Of a stretch of 14,830 bases of DNA, positions 7,083 through 13,765 are shown piece after piece. A program made the position numbers and the translations under genes. Below the pieces are notes generated by a model. That model was not told where the DNA came from and searched no databases. It saw only the letters and a program-made list of their open reading frames with translations. Within the stretch, counting starts at the first letter, position 1; each line of letters starts with the position of its first letter. The stretch is from assembly GCA_963623095.1 (NCBI GenBank), contig CAVFKD010000031.1, positions 1-14,830 on the forward strand, in the 5' to 3' direction. Origin of the DNA: UBA3210 sp963623095. Its GTDB lineage: Bacteria > Bacillota_I > Bacilli_A > RFN20 > CAG-449.

Positions 7083-7103
7083 AATGCCAATAGGGAGGCA
7101 AAT

Positions 7104-9431
7104 ATGAAAAAGAAAATTATAATTCCATTATTATCATTAAGTATGATTTTAGGCTTTGTATCATGCGGTAATAATGATTCTCAAAGCTCAATTTCTCAAA
7201 ATAATGAATCAATTATTGTTAATAAAGCGGTAGTGGTTGATCAAGTGACAAGAAGTTATTTACAAGTTGGTGAAACTTATCAATTAAATGCACATGTATA
7301 TGGCACAGAAAATGATAGCGTTAACTATATTTCTAGTTCTTCTTCAATCGCAAGCGTATCATCAAATGGTTTAGTAACTGCTTTAAAAGAAGGTAATGTT
7401 AATATCATTGTAAGTGCGAGTGATGATAAAACAGTTAGAAAAATTGTTAAATTTACCATAGTAAAAGATGCGGTTAGTTTAATTCCAGGATTAAATGATG
7501 TTATTTCATCTATAAATGCTTTAGATTTTGAAAGCGGCGTTAATTTTAATGGTAATATTAATCTTAATTTAGGAAACATTGGAGTTAAAATAGGTAAAAA
7601 GATTCAAGATAAGACTTCTATAAATACAACTCTTACTTCCAAAGAAATTTCTTTACCAGTTAATATCGATGTAAGACAAGATGAAAAAGATACTGAAGAA
7701 AAAGTAGGTAGTTATGTTCGTGCAAGTTTACCTTTAGGAGATGTTATTGATTCTTTAATTACATCAAATAAAGCATTTAACACTATTGGAGCTATTATAC
7801 CATTAAAAGGAACTCTTGCTTCTTCTATAAGTGGATTAATTGATAGTGATTATAATTCATATTTAACTGCGAATGATAATTCGGATTTCTATTCATTAGA
7901 TGTTTATGATTTTGGTGAACAAACTTTCTATACTTCACTTAATAGAGACTTTGGAACTGAAGAAGAACATTCTTATTTACCATATGCATTTGAAGATAAA
8001 CAAGGCTTTGAATTAATAGGTAAAATCGCAGGTTTTGTTTATGATGCTTTACAAGGAAATGATGTTGATACATCAACAATAAAATCAAATTTAGAAATTA
8101 ATTCTCTCGCGGATTTATTCTCTAAAGATACATTATTAAAACTTCAAGTTATGTTAAATGATTATCTTGAATCACAAGAAAATGAAAATGGTACTAAAGT
8201 TAAATTTAATGAATCATTCATGACTTTAATTAACGCAGAAATGAGTGAAAAGAAAATTGGTGGAACTACTGAATTTGATTTAGATAACGGTATTGAAGTA
8301 AGTATTGATCTACCAAAAGAATTAACAGAAATATCCTTTAATTTAGTTAAAGAAAATAATCAATATTCAAGCATGAATTTATCTCTTAAAGGTAAAAAAG
8401 TTGATGGAACTGAATATGAAGCTTTAAATATTAGTTTAGATATACCAAATGAAACTATTGGTAAAGATAGCATTAATGCTGAAGTTGAACAAACTAACAA
8501 TTATCTAAATGCTTCTTCTTCCTTTGTATGCGGTAATACAATAAATATGATTACTAAATCTACATCAGTAAAAGAAATTAATAAAACTGCGAATGATTTA
8601 TATGAAATGGTAACAGATTATTCAATTGATTTATCTTCAAATAAACAAGCAATTAAAGATGTAACAAATTTCTTAGATTATTATTACGATAAGCATTATT
8701 CTAGTGCGGAACGCCAAAACTTATTATATCCAATGTATAATAAACTAACAAAGATTAATGCCGCAAGAGACGTAGTTACTGTTCAATATCCTTATACAAA
8801 ATTCTATGATAATGACTTTATTAGTGTTAACCATTATGTTGATTTTAAACCGGTTGATGATTTTACTTCTAGCTTTAAATCCGGCAAAGATACCATTATT
8901 GAAGTAGATGAAAATGGTGTATTAAAAGGCCATAAATATTATAGTGGCACAATTACTTCTGGAAATGAAAAAGGATTTAACAATTCTACAAGCGTAAAGG
9001 TTACTATTACTCCAAATAGTGAATCAACTTTAACAAAAGCACAAACTAGTAGTTGTACATTATATTATGGAGGAGAAGCGGAATTTGAAAAAACTGCGAC
9101 TCAATTACTAGAACATGAAAACTTTGATACTGAAACTCATACTTTAACTATGCATGAAAATGAAGAATTTGATTTAAATCAAATCTTATCTTTCCCTGAA
9201 GGTTATTCCATCTCAACTGTATCTCTTAATAATACAAAGAAAATTCTAGATACCTCAACTACTAAGAAAGATAATTTAGTTGTTAAAACTTTAACAAAAC
9301 AATTAGATGATGATGGAATTAATTATCGTAGTATTGCGAGTGTTCAAATTAATGTTAAATATCCAAATCCTGAAGATATAACTAAAACAATTCAAGAAAA
9401 AGTTATTATCTTTGTATCTATTGTAGACTAG
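7104..9431 (+). CDS. Large Big_2-containing surface lipoprotein (775 aa)
   Basis: A secreted lipoprotein. There is a basic start (MKKK), a hydrophobic core and a lipobox GFVSC with the lipidated Cys at residue 21, then a Ser/Asn/Gln-rich linker. Residues 41-120 form one bacterial Ig-like (Big_2) domain: LQVGETYQLNAHV, a SSSSSIASVSSNGLVTA segment and EGNVNIIVSA match the family pattern. The remaining 650 residues are not recognised. They are beta-rich, polar and Asn/Ser/Asp/Lys-heavy, with a repeated FxLxLxxG-type strand character but no obvious tandem repeat and no LPxTG anchor. GGGAGG (7093-7098) five bases upstream sets the start. It is followed by a second lipoprotein after eight bases, so the two probably form an operon. 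The likely role is surface binding or scaffolding, which is inference only. The stop is TAG, unlike the TAA of the other genes. Confidence 0.85.
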   Translation: MKKKIIIPLLSLSMILGFVSCGNNDSQSSISQNNESIIVNKAVVVDQVTRSYLQVGETYQLNAHVYGTENDSVNYISSSSSIASVSSNGLVTALKEGNVNIIVSASDDKTVRKIVKFTIVKDAVSLIPGLNDVISSINALDFESGVNFNGNINLNLGNIGVKIGKKIQDKTSINTTLTSKEISLPVNIDVRQDEKDTEEKVGSYVRASLPLGDVIDSLITSNKAFNTIGAIIPLKGTLASSISGLIDSDYNSYLTANDNSDFYSLDVYDFGEQTFYTSLNRDFGTEEEHSYLPYAFEDKQGFELIGKIAGFVYDALQGNDVDTSTIKSNLEINSLADLFSKDTLLKLQVMLNDYLESQENENGTKVKFNESFMTLINAEMSEKKIGGTTEFDLDNGIEVSIDLPKELTEISFNLVKENNQYSSMNLSLKGKKVDGTEYEALNISLDIPNETIGKDSINAEVEQTNNYLNASSSFVCGNTINMITKSTSVKEINKTANDLYEMVTDYSIDLSSNKQAIKDVTNFLDYYYDKHYSSAERQNLLYPMYNKLTKINAARDVVTVQYPYTKFYDNDFISVNHYVDFKPVDDFTSSFKSGKDTIIEVDENGVLKGHKYYSGTITSGNEKGFNNSTSVKVTITPNSESTLTKAQTSSCTLYYGGEAEFEKTATQLLEHENFDTETHTLTMHENEEFDLNQILSFPEGYSISTVSLNNTKKILDTSTTKKDNLVVKTLTKQLDDDGINYRSIASVQINVKYPNPEDITKTIQEKVIIFVSIVD

Positions 9432-9439
9432 GTTTTATT

Positions 9440-10309
9440 ATGAAAAATAAATTAAATTTATTATTAATACTTCCTACTTGCTTATTAGTAGGATGTGGAT
9501 CTAAAGCATCTATAGTTAGAAAAAGCGAAGAAATTAAGCAAGATGTCCATCAATCAACTTTATTAGAAATTGATGAAAATACTCCTTCAATCGATGAAAG
9601 TGATTCAAAAGATGTTGTATCTAGAGTTTTATGGAAAGTAGCGAATAGGAGTAATTATAAAGTTATTTCAAATGGTGATTCAAAAGCGAGCATCGCAAAT
9701 CAAACAATTGAAAATTTAAAAATTGTTAAAGACAATAAATGCTTTTTACAAACAACATCAACAGGGTTAATAAATTTCTCTAAACAAAGATTTTTATTAA
9801 AAGATGAAGAAAAATATTTTTCTAGACAAGCTAGCACTGTAAGTTCAAGCAATGTTACTTATGATGATAATGAAGCTCCTGAATGTTATTCATTTTCATA
9901 TTATTTAGATGAATATGGTACATTACCTTTTAAAGCGACAAGCTATGTTATAAATCAAGATACTTATTTGTCATCTCCAACAATAATTAAAGATGGAGAT
10001 AATTATAAAATTAATATTGAATTAGATCCAAATGGAGATAAAGCTCCTTATTATTATGTAAGTGAAATATTAACAAGTTCAGAATCTTCTACAGTACCGG
10101 AATTTACAAGTATTAAATTAGAATTTGTTATTGACCGGAACTATAATTTATTAACTGCAACACAAGATGAAGAATATAATGTAACTAAGATTATAAAAGC
10201 TCATACTGTTACTCATGTAGTTGATACTTATTATTACGATGATATCGAATTTGATGAAGAAATATATTCTTATTTCTCACAATTCTTCGATAATGAAGTG
10301 ATTATTTAA
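9440..10309 (+). CDS. Second tandem lipoprotein, function unknown (289 aa)
   Basis: A lipoprotein signal is clear: MKNK, then a hydrophobic stretch, then lipobox LLVGC with Cys at residue 19. The mature part has an acidic linker (about residues 30-60) and then a beta-rich domain (about 62-285) that I do not recognise. It ends in an Asp/Glu/Tyr-rich tail (YYYDDIEFDEEIYSYFSQF). The pattern of long amphipathic strands is compatible with a LolA/LppX-like lipid-binding fold, but this is only an impression. The start follows the previous stop by eight bases and has almost no Shine-Dalgarno (TAGG overlapping the stop), so translational coupling to the upstream lipoprotein is likely. The two proteins may act together at the cell surface. 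Confidence 0.82.
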   Translation: MKNKLNLLLILPTCLLVGCGSKASIVRKSEEIKQDVHQSTLLEIDENTPSIDESDSKDVVSRVLWKVANRSNYKVISNGDSKASIANQTIENLKIVKDNKCFLQTTSTGLINFSKQRFLLKDEEKYFSRQASTVSSSNVTYDDNEAPECYSFSYYLDEYGTLPFKATSYVINQDTYLSSPTIIKDGDNYKINIELDPNGDKAPYYYVSEILTSSESSTVPEFTSIKLEFVIDRNYNLLTATQDEEYNVTKIIKAHTVTHVVDTYYYDDIEFDEEIYSYFSQFFDNEVII

Positions 10310-10311
10310 TC

Positions 10312-10354
10312 AAAAGTCACTAAATTATGGACAAAATATGACTTTTTGTCTTTT
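10312..10354 (+). terminator. Probable terminator of the lipoprotein operon
   Basis: Two overlapping, mutually exclusive hairpins: AAAAGTCA/TGACTTTT (10312-10319 and 10339-10346) and GACAAAA/TTTTGTC (10330-10336 and 10344-10350), the latter followed by TTTT. Both are weak and A-T rich. Confidence 0.45.
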
Positions 10355-10413
10355 AAAAATATATAAGAAATGCAAATATTTTAATTTTTATTTTATTGAA
10401 AAGATAAATGTAG

Positions 10414-10419
10414 TATAAT
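10414..10419 (+). promoter_or_regulatory. Candidate -10 box of the 74-aa gene
   Basis: A perfect TATAAT lies 30 bases before the start codon. The -35 at proper spacing (TTTATT, 10392-10397, spacer 16) is weak. The better-looking TTGAAA at 10396-10401 is only 12 bases away and is too close. Confidence 0.45.
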
Positions 10420-10448
10420 GCTTTTCGTTAAGAGAGGAGAAACTATCA

Positions 10449-10673
10449 ATGGCAGCTAAAAAAGGCGATTACTTCGGTTTAAGTTGGATCGTAAGCTTAA
10501 TTCTTGCTATTATCCCAGTAACATCATGGTTATGTGGTGCAATCACAAGAATTACAGAAGGCAAAATTGTTGCAGGTATCTTACGTTTAATCTTAGGATG
10601 GAACATTATCTGGATCTGTGACTTAGTATGCATGATTTTAAATAAATCAATCTTACGTATCTTACCTTGCTAA
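10449..10673 (+). CDS. Small, probably highly expressed membrane protein (74 aa)
   Basis: A 74-residue protein with two membrane helices (about 11-32 and 41-64). They are separated by a short polar turn with Arg and Glu (TRITEGK), and the start is basic (MAAKKGD). The second half (GKIVAGILRLILGWNIIWICDL) recalls the second helix of TM2-type domains, but the defining first half does not match, so no family is assigned. Codon use differs from the neighbours: Ile is 9 ATC, 6 ATT and no ATA, and two of three Arg codons are CGT. In such genomes this pattern marks very highly expressed genes. The full ribosome site AGAGAGGAG, the TATAAT and a strong terminator give a compact, single-gene unit. Function is unknown. 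Confidence 0.82.
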   Translation: MAAKKGDYFGLSWIVSLILAIIPVTSWLCGAITRITEGKIVAGILRLILGWNIIWICDLVCMILNKSILRILPC

Positions 10674-10691
10674 TTGTAAGTACAATAATAT

Positions 10692-10713
10692 AAAAGAGCT
10701 TCGGCTCTTTTTT
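10692..10713 (+). terminator. Strong terminator of the 74-aa gene
   Basis: A perfect 8-bp stem AAAAGAGC/GCTCTTTT (10692-10699 and 10704-10711) is closed by the stable tetraloop TTCG, with the T run continuing to 10713. Confidence 0.92.
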
Positions 10714-10728
10714 CTTTGCTTTAAGCGC

Positions 10729-10756
10729 AAAAAAAAGATGAGTTATTACCTCATCT
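10729..10756 (-). terminator. Terminator of tRNA-Leu
   Basis: On the minus strand, a perfect 7-bp stem AGATGAG/CTCATCT (plus 10736-10742 and 10750-10756) with a 7-base loop is followed by eight T (plus 10729-10736). It faces the plus-strand terminator of the 74-aa gene. Confidence 0.9.
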
Positions 10757-10769
10757 ATAATATCTTTAT

Positions 10770-10854
10770 TGGTGCGGCCAATGAGACTTGAACTCACACA
10801 GGAAATCCTATACGCCCCTCAAACGTACGCGTCTACCAGTTCCGCCATGGCCGC
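10770..10854 (-). tRNA. tRNA-Leu (anticodon GAG)
   Basis: Read on the minus strand, this is an 85-base class II tRNA. Acceptor GCGGCCA pairs with TGGCCGC. The D-arm holds the conserved GG in AACTGGTAGA. The anticodon stem is TACGT/GCGTA (one G-U pair) with loop TTGAGGG, so anticodon GAG (plus 10818-10820) reads CTC and CTT. A long variable arm follows, as expected for Leu, then a T-arm with TTCAAGT, discriminator A and an encoded CCA (plus 10770-10772). Confidence 0.96.
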
Positions 10855-10865
10855 ATTGCTAGTAG

Positions 10866-10894
10866 AGTATACAATAATTTTTATTTAAATACAA
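10866..10894 (-). promoter_or_regulatory. Predicted promoter of tRNA-Leu
   Basis: On the minus strand, TTGTAT (plus 10889-10894) and TATACT (plus 10866-10871) are spaced by exactly 17 bases, and the -10 ends 11 bases before the mature tRNA 5' end. Confidence 0.7.
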
Positions 10895-10925
10895 GTAAAA
10901 AATAAAAACTAGAGTAGTGGAATAA

Positions 10926-10975
10926 ATGACCAAAAATTTTTAAAATGACCAAAGATGACCAAAAGTTTTTAAAAT
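10926..10975 (+). repeat. 21-bp direct repeat upstream of the acetyltransferase operon
   Basis: The units at 10926-10946 and 10955-10975 share ATGACCAAAARTTTTTAAAAT with one mismatch (A/G). A partial third copy of ATGACCAAA lies between them at 10945-10953. The downstream copy runs through the presumed -35 region of the GNAT promoter, so this may be an operator. Confidence 0.75.
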
Positions 10976-10996
10976 AATTAAAAGGTATTGTATAAT
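10968..10996 (+). promoter_or_regulatory. Predicted promoter of the GNAT/O-acetyltransferase operon
   Basis: A perfect TATAAT (10991-10996) lies 17 bases after TTTAAA (10968-10973). The poor -35 falls inside the second copy of a direct repeat, which suggests regulator dependence. Confidence 0.5.
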
Positions 10997-11033
10997 TTGT
11001 TTAGTTATTTGTGTTTAAAGAAAGGCAAAATAT

Positions 11034-11498
11034 ATGATTAGAAGAGCAATAGATCAAGATATTACTTATTTAAATAAATTATTATATCAAGTACATAAAG
11101 TTCATCATGATGTAAGACCTGATTTATTTAAAGATGGAACTAAGAAATATACCGATGAAGAGTTAGTTAAAATCATTCATAATGATTTAACACCGATATT
11201 TGTTTATGAAGAAGATAATGTAGTACTAGGTTATGCATTTTGTATTCATCAACAACATATCAATGATAATAATTTAACTGATGTAAAGGTTCTTTATATT
11301 GATGATTTATGCGTTGATTCAAATTATAGAGGGAAACATATCGGTACTAAATTATATGAATATGTATTGGATTACGCAAAAAAAGAAGGATATTATGAAG
11401 TTACTTTAAATGTTTGGGCAGATAATAAAGAAGCATTGAAGTTTTATGAACATATAGGCTTAAGAATACAAAAAATTGGTATGGAGAAGATATTATAA
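11034..11498 (+). CDS. GNAT-family N-acetyltransferase (154 aa)
   Basis: A single GNAT domain that transfers an acetyl group from acetyl-CoA to an amine of unknown substrate. The N-terminal strand and helix are MIRRAIDQDITYLNKLL. Motif A is DDLCVDSNYRGKHIGTKL, whose RGKHIG (residues 99-104) is the pyrophosphate-binding RxxGxG/A-type loop. The closing motif, with N126 and KFYEHIG at 136-142, is typical of RimI-like members. Length is normal for the family. AAAGG eight bases upstream supports the start. It is the first gene of a two-gene operon: the next start codon follows its stop by a single base. A protein, antibiotic or small-molecule acceptor cannot be distinguished. Confidence 0.9.
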   Translation: MIRRAIDQDITYLNKLLYQVHKVHHDVRPDLFKDGTKKYTDEELVKIIHNDLTPIFVYEEDNVVLGYAFCIHQQHINDNNLTDVKVLYIDDLCVDSNYRGKHIGTKLYEYVLDYAKKEGYYEVTLNVWADNKEALKFYEHIGLRIQKIGMEKIL

Positions 11499-11499
11499 T

Positions 11500-12123
11500 A
11501 TGGAACAAGTAAAAAGAATGTTAGAAGGTAAACTCTATCACTGCGGATATAAAGATGAAGATAGAGAAGAGATGTTTAAAAAAAGAAATGAGTTCTTAGA
11601 TGCATTTAATGCCACTGGTTATGGTGATTATGATAAAAGAGAAGAACTTTGTAAAAAATACTTTGGTAAAACAGGAGAACATATCGGCATAAATAAACCT
11701 TTCCATTGCGATTATGGATGCAATATTTATTTAGGTGAAAGATTCTATGCAAATTTTGACTGTGTTATGTTAGATGTTGCAAAAATAATTATTGGTGATG
11801 ATGTATTACTTGCACCAAAAGTATCTATTTATACCGCGGGTCATCCAATTGATGCTGAAGTAAGAAACTCTGGATTAGAATATGGTTATGAAGTAAAAAT
11901 AGGTAATTCAGTTTGGATTGGTGGAAATTCTGTCATATGCCCTGGAGTTACCATTGGTGATAATGTTGTAATAGGCGCCAATTCAGTTGTTACAAAAGAT
12001 ATTCCTTCTAATGTAGTTGCCGCGGGTAATCCTTGCAAAGTAATTAGAAAAATAACAGAAGAAGATAAAAAATATTGGCAAGAACAAGCTAATGATTTTT
12101 ATAAAGAATGCGGAAGAATTTAA
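11500..12123 (+). CDS. Maltose/galactoside O-acetyltransferase-type protein (207 aa)
   Basis: A sugar O-acetyltransferase of the LacA/Maa/NodL group (left-handed beta-helix, active as a trimer) that uses acetyl-CoA. The N-terminal Maa-type helical region (residues 1-55) starts MLEGKLYHC-like. Hexapeptide repeats then run from about 72 to 190, including IIIGDDVLLAPKV and VTIGDNVVIGANSVVTKDI. The catalytic His is H115 in TAGHPID, at the same position as in LacA, and the family ending AAGNPCKVIRKI is present. I chose the ATG at 11500, one base after the GNAT stop, with GGAGAAG (11483-11489) as ribosome site. An in-frame TTG at 11476 would add eight residues unlike the family's N-terminus. Despite the name, the in vivo substrate is usually unknown. 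Confidence 0.9.
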   Translation: MEQVKRMLEGKLYHCGYKDEDREEMFKKRNEFLDAFNATGYGDYDKREELCKKYFGKTGEHIGINKPFHCDYGCNIYLGERFYANFDCVMLDVAKIIIGDDVLLAPKVSIYTAGHPIDAEVRNSGLEYGYEVKIGNSVWIGGNSVICPGVTIGDNVVIGANSVVTKDIPSNVVAAGNPCKVIRKITEEDKKYWQEQANDFYKECGRI

Positions 12124-12129
12124 GCACAA

Positions 12130-12160
12130 AAAAGAGATAGATTTTGAACCTATCTCTTTT
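12130..12160. terminator. Bidirectional terminator between the acetyltransferase operon and the dipeptidase
   Basis: A perfect 11-bp stem AAAAGAGATAG/CTATCTCTTTT (12130-12140 and 12150-12160) with a 9-base loop. The A run on the left and T run on the right let it stop both convergent transcripts. Confidence 0.88.
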
Positions 12161-12168
12161 AATTTGTT

Positions 12169-13629
12169 TTAGTTATCGCCTCTAGAATAACCGTTTTTCA
12201 TTTCTTCACTTGCGACTAACATTAATTTATTTAATGTTTTTTGTGTTTCTTTCTTAGTTAAATTTGCCATTTCTTCATTAGCTTTTTCTAATACTTTGAT
12301 ATCTTTAGTTTTCGTGTATTCTTCATCAAACTTATTAAGATTTTTATGACCTAAGTTAAATATAGCACCTTGATATCTTTCAATATGGATAATTGCTTTT
12401 CCATAGTGAGGATCCGCTAATACACCTAATAATCTTGAATTCCAATAGAAATTTGAAGTATCGACATCTAATGTTACTTTTGATACATAATCAGGCATTT
12501 TAGAAACATTTGTATACATTGGTATAATTGCGTTAAATGCATTTGAACCAAAGCAAATCCATTCAACACCTTTTAATCTATCTTCGACATATGGTCTAAT
12601 TTGGCATATTGCCATAACACCAGTTCTTGAAATACCAATTGGACGATATAAAGCCTTCTTAGGATTATCTCTTACTGAATATGGATTATAATCAGTACCT
12701 TGATAATAAGAAGAAAGAATATATTTTACGTCTTCAATGGTGATTTTATGTTCAGGAACAAAACTCCAAGGTATATCATCACTTGTTGGAGTATAATCAG
12801 CATTTTCTCCATCCCATTTGAAAGTACGAGGGTTAAAATATCTTCCCATATACCAAGCTCTTGGAGTGTTATATACATGGTCTGCATCTGAATGAGAACC
12901 AAAGACAACACGAGGATTAAATTTACCATCTAAATTTAAATCAAGGTGATTCTTTTTTACAAATTCTAATAAATCTTTAGAACAGAGATTTTCTTTTCCT
13001 TCATTAAATGCATCTTCAAAATCAAAATTATCTAAACCAAATTGATTAGGCATTACAACATATTCTTCATCCTTAACTCTTTTTGCAATCCAATGATGAC
13101 CTCCGATAGTTTCTAACCACCATATTTCATTTTCATCATTAAAAGCAATACCATTAGGTTCATAAGTACCGTATTGTTCTAATAAAGAACCAAGTCTTAA
13201 AACACCTTCTCTTGCAGAGTGAATATAAGGAAGAACTAAGACAACTAAATCTTCTTCACCAATTCCTCCGGCAACTTCTTTTTGATTTTTATCTTTTTTG
13301 ATATATCTTACGTATGGATCTCCACCTAATACACGTGGATTAGAAGTGATTGTTTCTGTCGCAGTCATACCAACGTTTGCTTCATTAATACCTGTTGCAG
13401 CCCAAATTCCATTTGAATCATCAATTGATGGACAAGAAGAATAACTTAATGGATTATCTGGTAAATCAATTTCTAAATGTCCAATTTTACTTTTATATTT
13501 TTTACCTTGTGATTTTGGATTTACAATAATGAGTTTCTTTTCATCAAAGTATCCATCATCGTTTCTAGCGATTAATGTAGAACCATCATAACTAGCTTTT
13601 TTGCCTACTAAAATTGTTGTACAAGCCAT
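12169..13629 (-). CDS. pepD: C69-family dipeptidase, PepD type (486 aa)
   Basis: A cytoplasmic dipeptidase of peptidase family C69 (the PepDA group of lactic acid bacteria), an Ntn-type hydrolase that splits a range of dipeptides. The family hallmark is the N-terminus MACTTILVGKKASYDGST followed by ARNDD. Cys3 is the expected nucleophile, close to the start as in the family, and there is no signal peptide. The later part with PYIHSAREGVLRLG, EIWWLETIGGHHWIAKRV and YVVMPNQF is also typical. 486 residues is about the usual length and the frame is intact. A full AAGGAGGT ribosome site lies seven bases upstream (plus 13636-13643), with a promoter at 13655-13682. It is divergent from the HD-GYP gene. 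The likely role is use of peptides as amino-acid source. Confidence 0.92.
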   Translation of the reverse strand: MACTTILVGKKASYDGSTLIARNDDGYFDEKKLIIVNPKSQGKKYKSKIGHLEIDLPDNPLSYSSCPSIDDSNGIWAATGINEANVGMTATETITSNPRVLGGDPYVRYIKKDKNQKEVAGGIGEEDLVVLVLPYIHSAREGVLRLGSLLEQYGTYEPNGIAFNDENEIWWLETIGGHHWIAKRVKDEEYVVMPNQFGLDNFDFEDAFNEGKENLCSKDLLEFVKKNHLDLNLDGKFNPRVVFGSHSDADHVYNTPRAWYMGRYFNPRTFKWDGENADYTPTSDDIPWSFVPEHKITIEDVKYILSSYYQGTDYNPYSVRDNPKKALYRPIGISRTGVMAICQIRPYVEDRLKGVEWICFGSNAFNAIIPMYTNVSKMPDYVSKVTLDVDTSNFYWNSRLLGVLADPHYGKAIIHIERYQGAIFNLGHKNLNKFDEEYTKTKDIKVLEKANEEMANLTKKETQKTLNKLMLVASEEMKNGYSRGDN

Positions 13630-13654
13630 ATTTGTACCTCCTTAAATTAGTAAC

Positions 13655-13682
13655 ATTATAGTTTATTTAAATATTTAATCAA
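13655..13682 (-). promoter_or_regulatory. Predicted promoter of the dipeptidase gene
   Basis: On the minus strand, TTGATT (plus 13677-13682) and a perfect TATAAT (plus 13655-13660) are spaced by 16 bases, ahead of the AAGGAGGT ribosome site. Confidence 0.65.
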
Positions 13683-13710
13683 ATATTTTAGTTAGTAATA
13701 ATTAACTTAT

Positions 13711-13739
13711 TTGCAATTTAAAAATTAGTATGCAATAAT
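13711..13739 (+). promoter_or_regulatory. Predicted promoter of the HD-GYP gene
   Basis: TTGCAA (13711-13716) and AATAAT (13734-13739) are spaced by 17 bases, and TGC directly before the -10 makes an extended -10. It is back-to-back with the dipeptidase promoter. Confidence 0.6.
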
Positions 13740-13765
13740 AAAACAACAATAGGTGGTGATTAAAT

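Noticed and set aside
10396..10419. TTGAAA plus TATAAT as the promoter of the 74-aa gene
   Set aside because: The spacer is only 12 bases, too short for sigma-A; only the -10 was kept.
10606..10797. 63-residue open frame on the minus strand
   Set aside because: It runs from inside tRNA-Leu through two terminators into the opposite strand of the 74-aa gene, so it is not a gene.
11476..11499. Upstream TTG start for the sugar O-acetyltransferase
   Set aside because: It overlaps the end of the GNAT gene, adds residues foreign to the family, and the ATG at 11500 has the better ribosome site.
12700..12929. Short open frames on both strands inside the dipeptidase gene
   Set aside because: They are out-of-frame shadows of the C69 reading frame, without ribosome sites or recognisable products.
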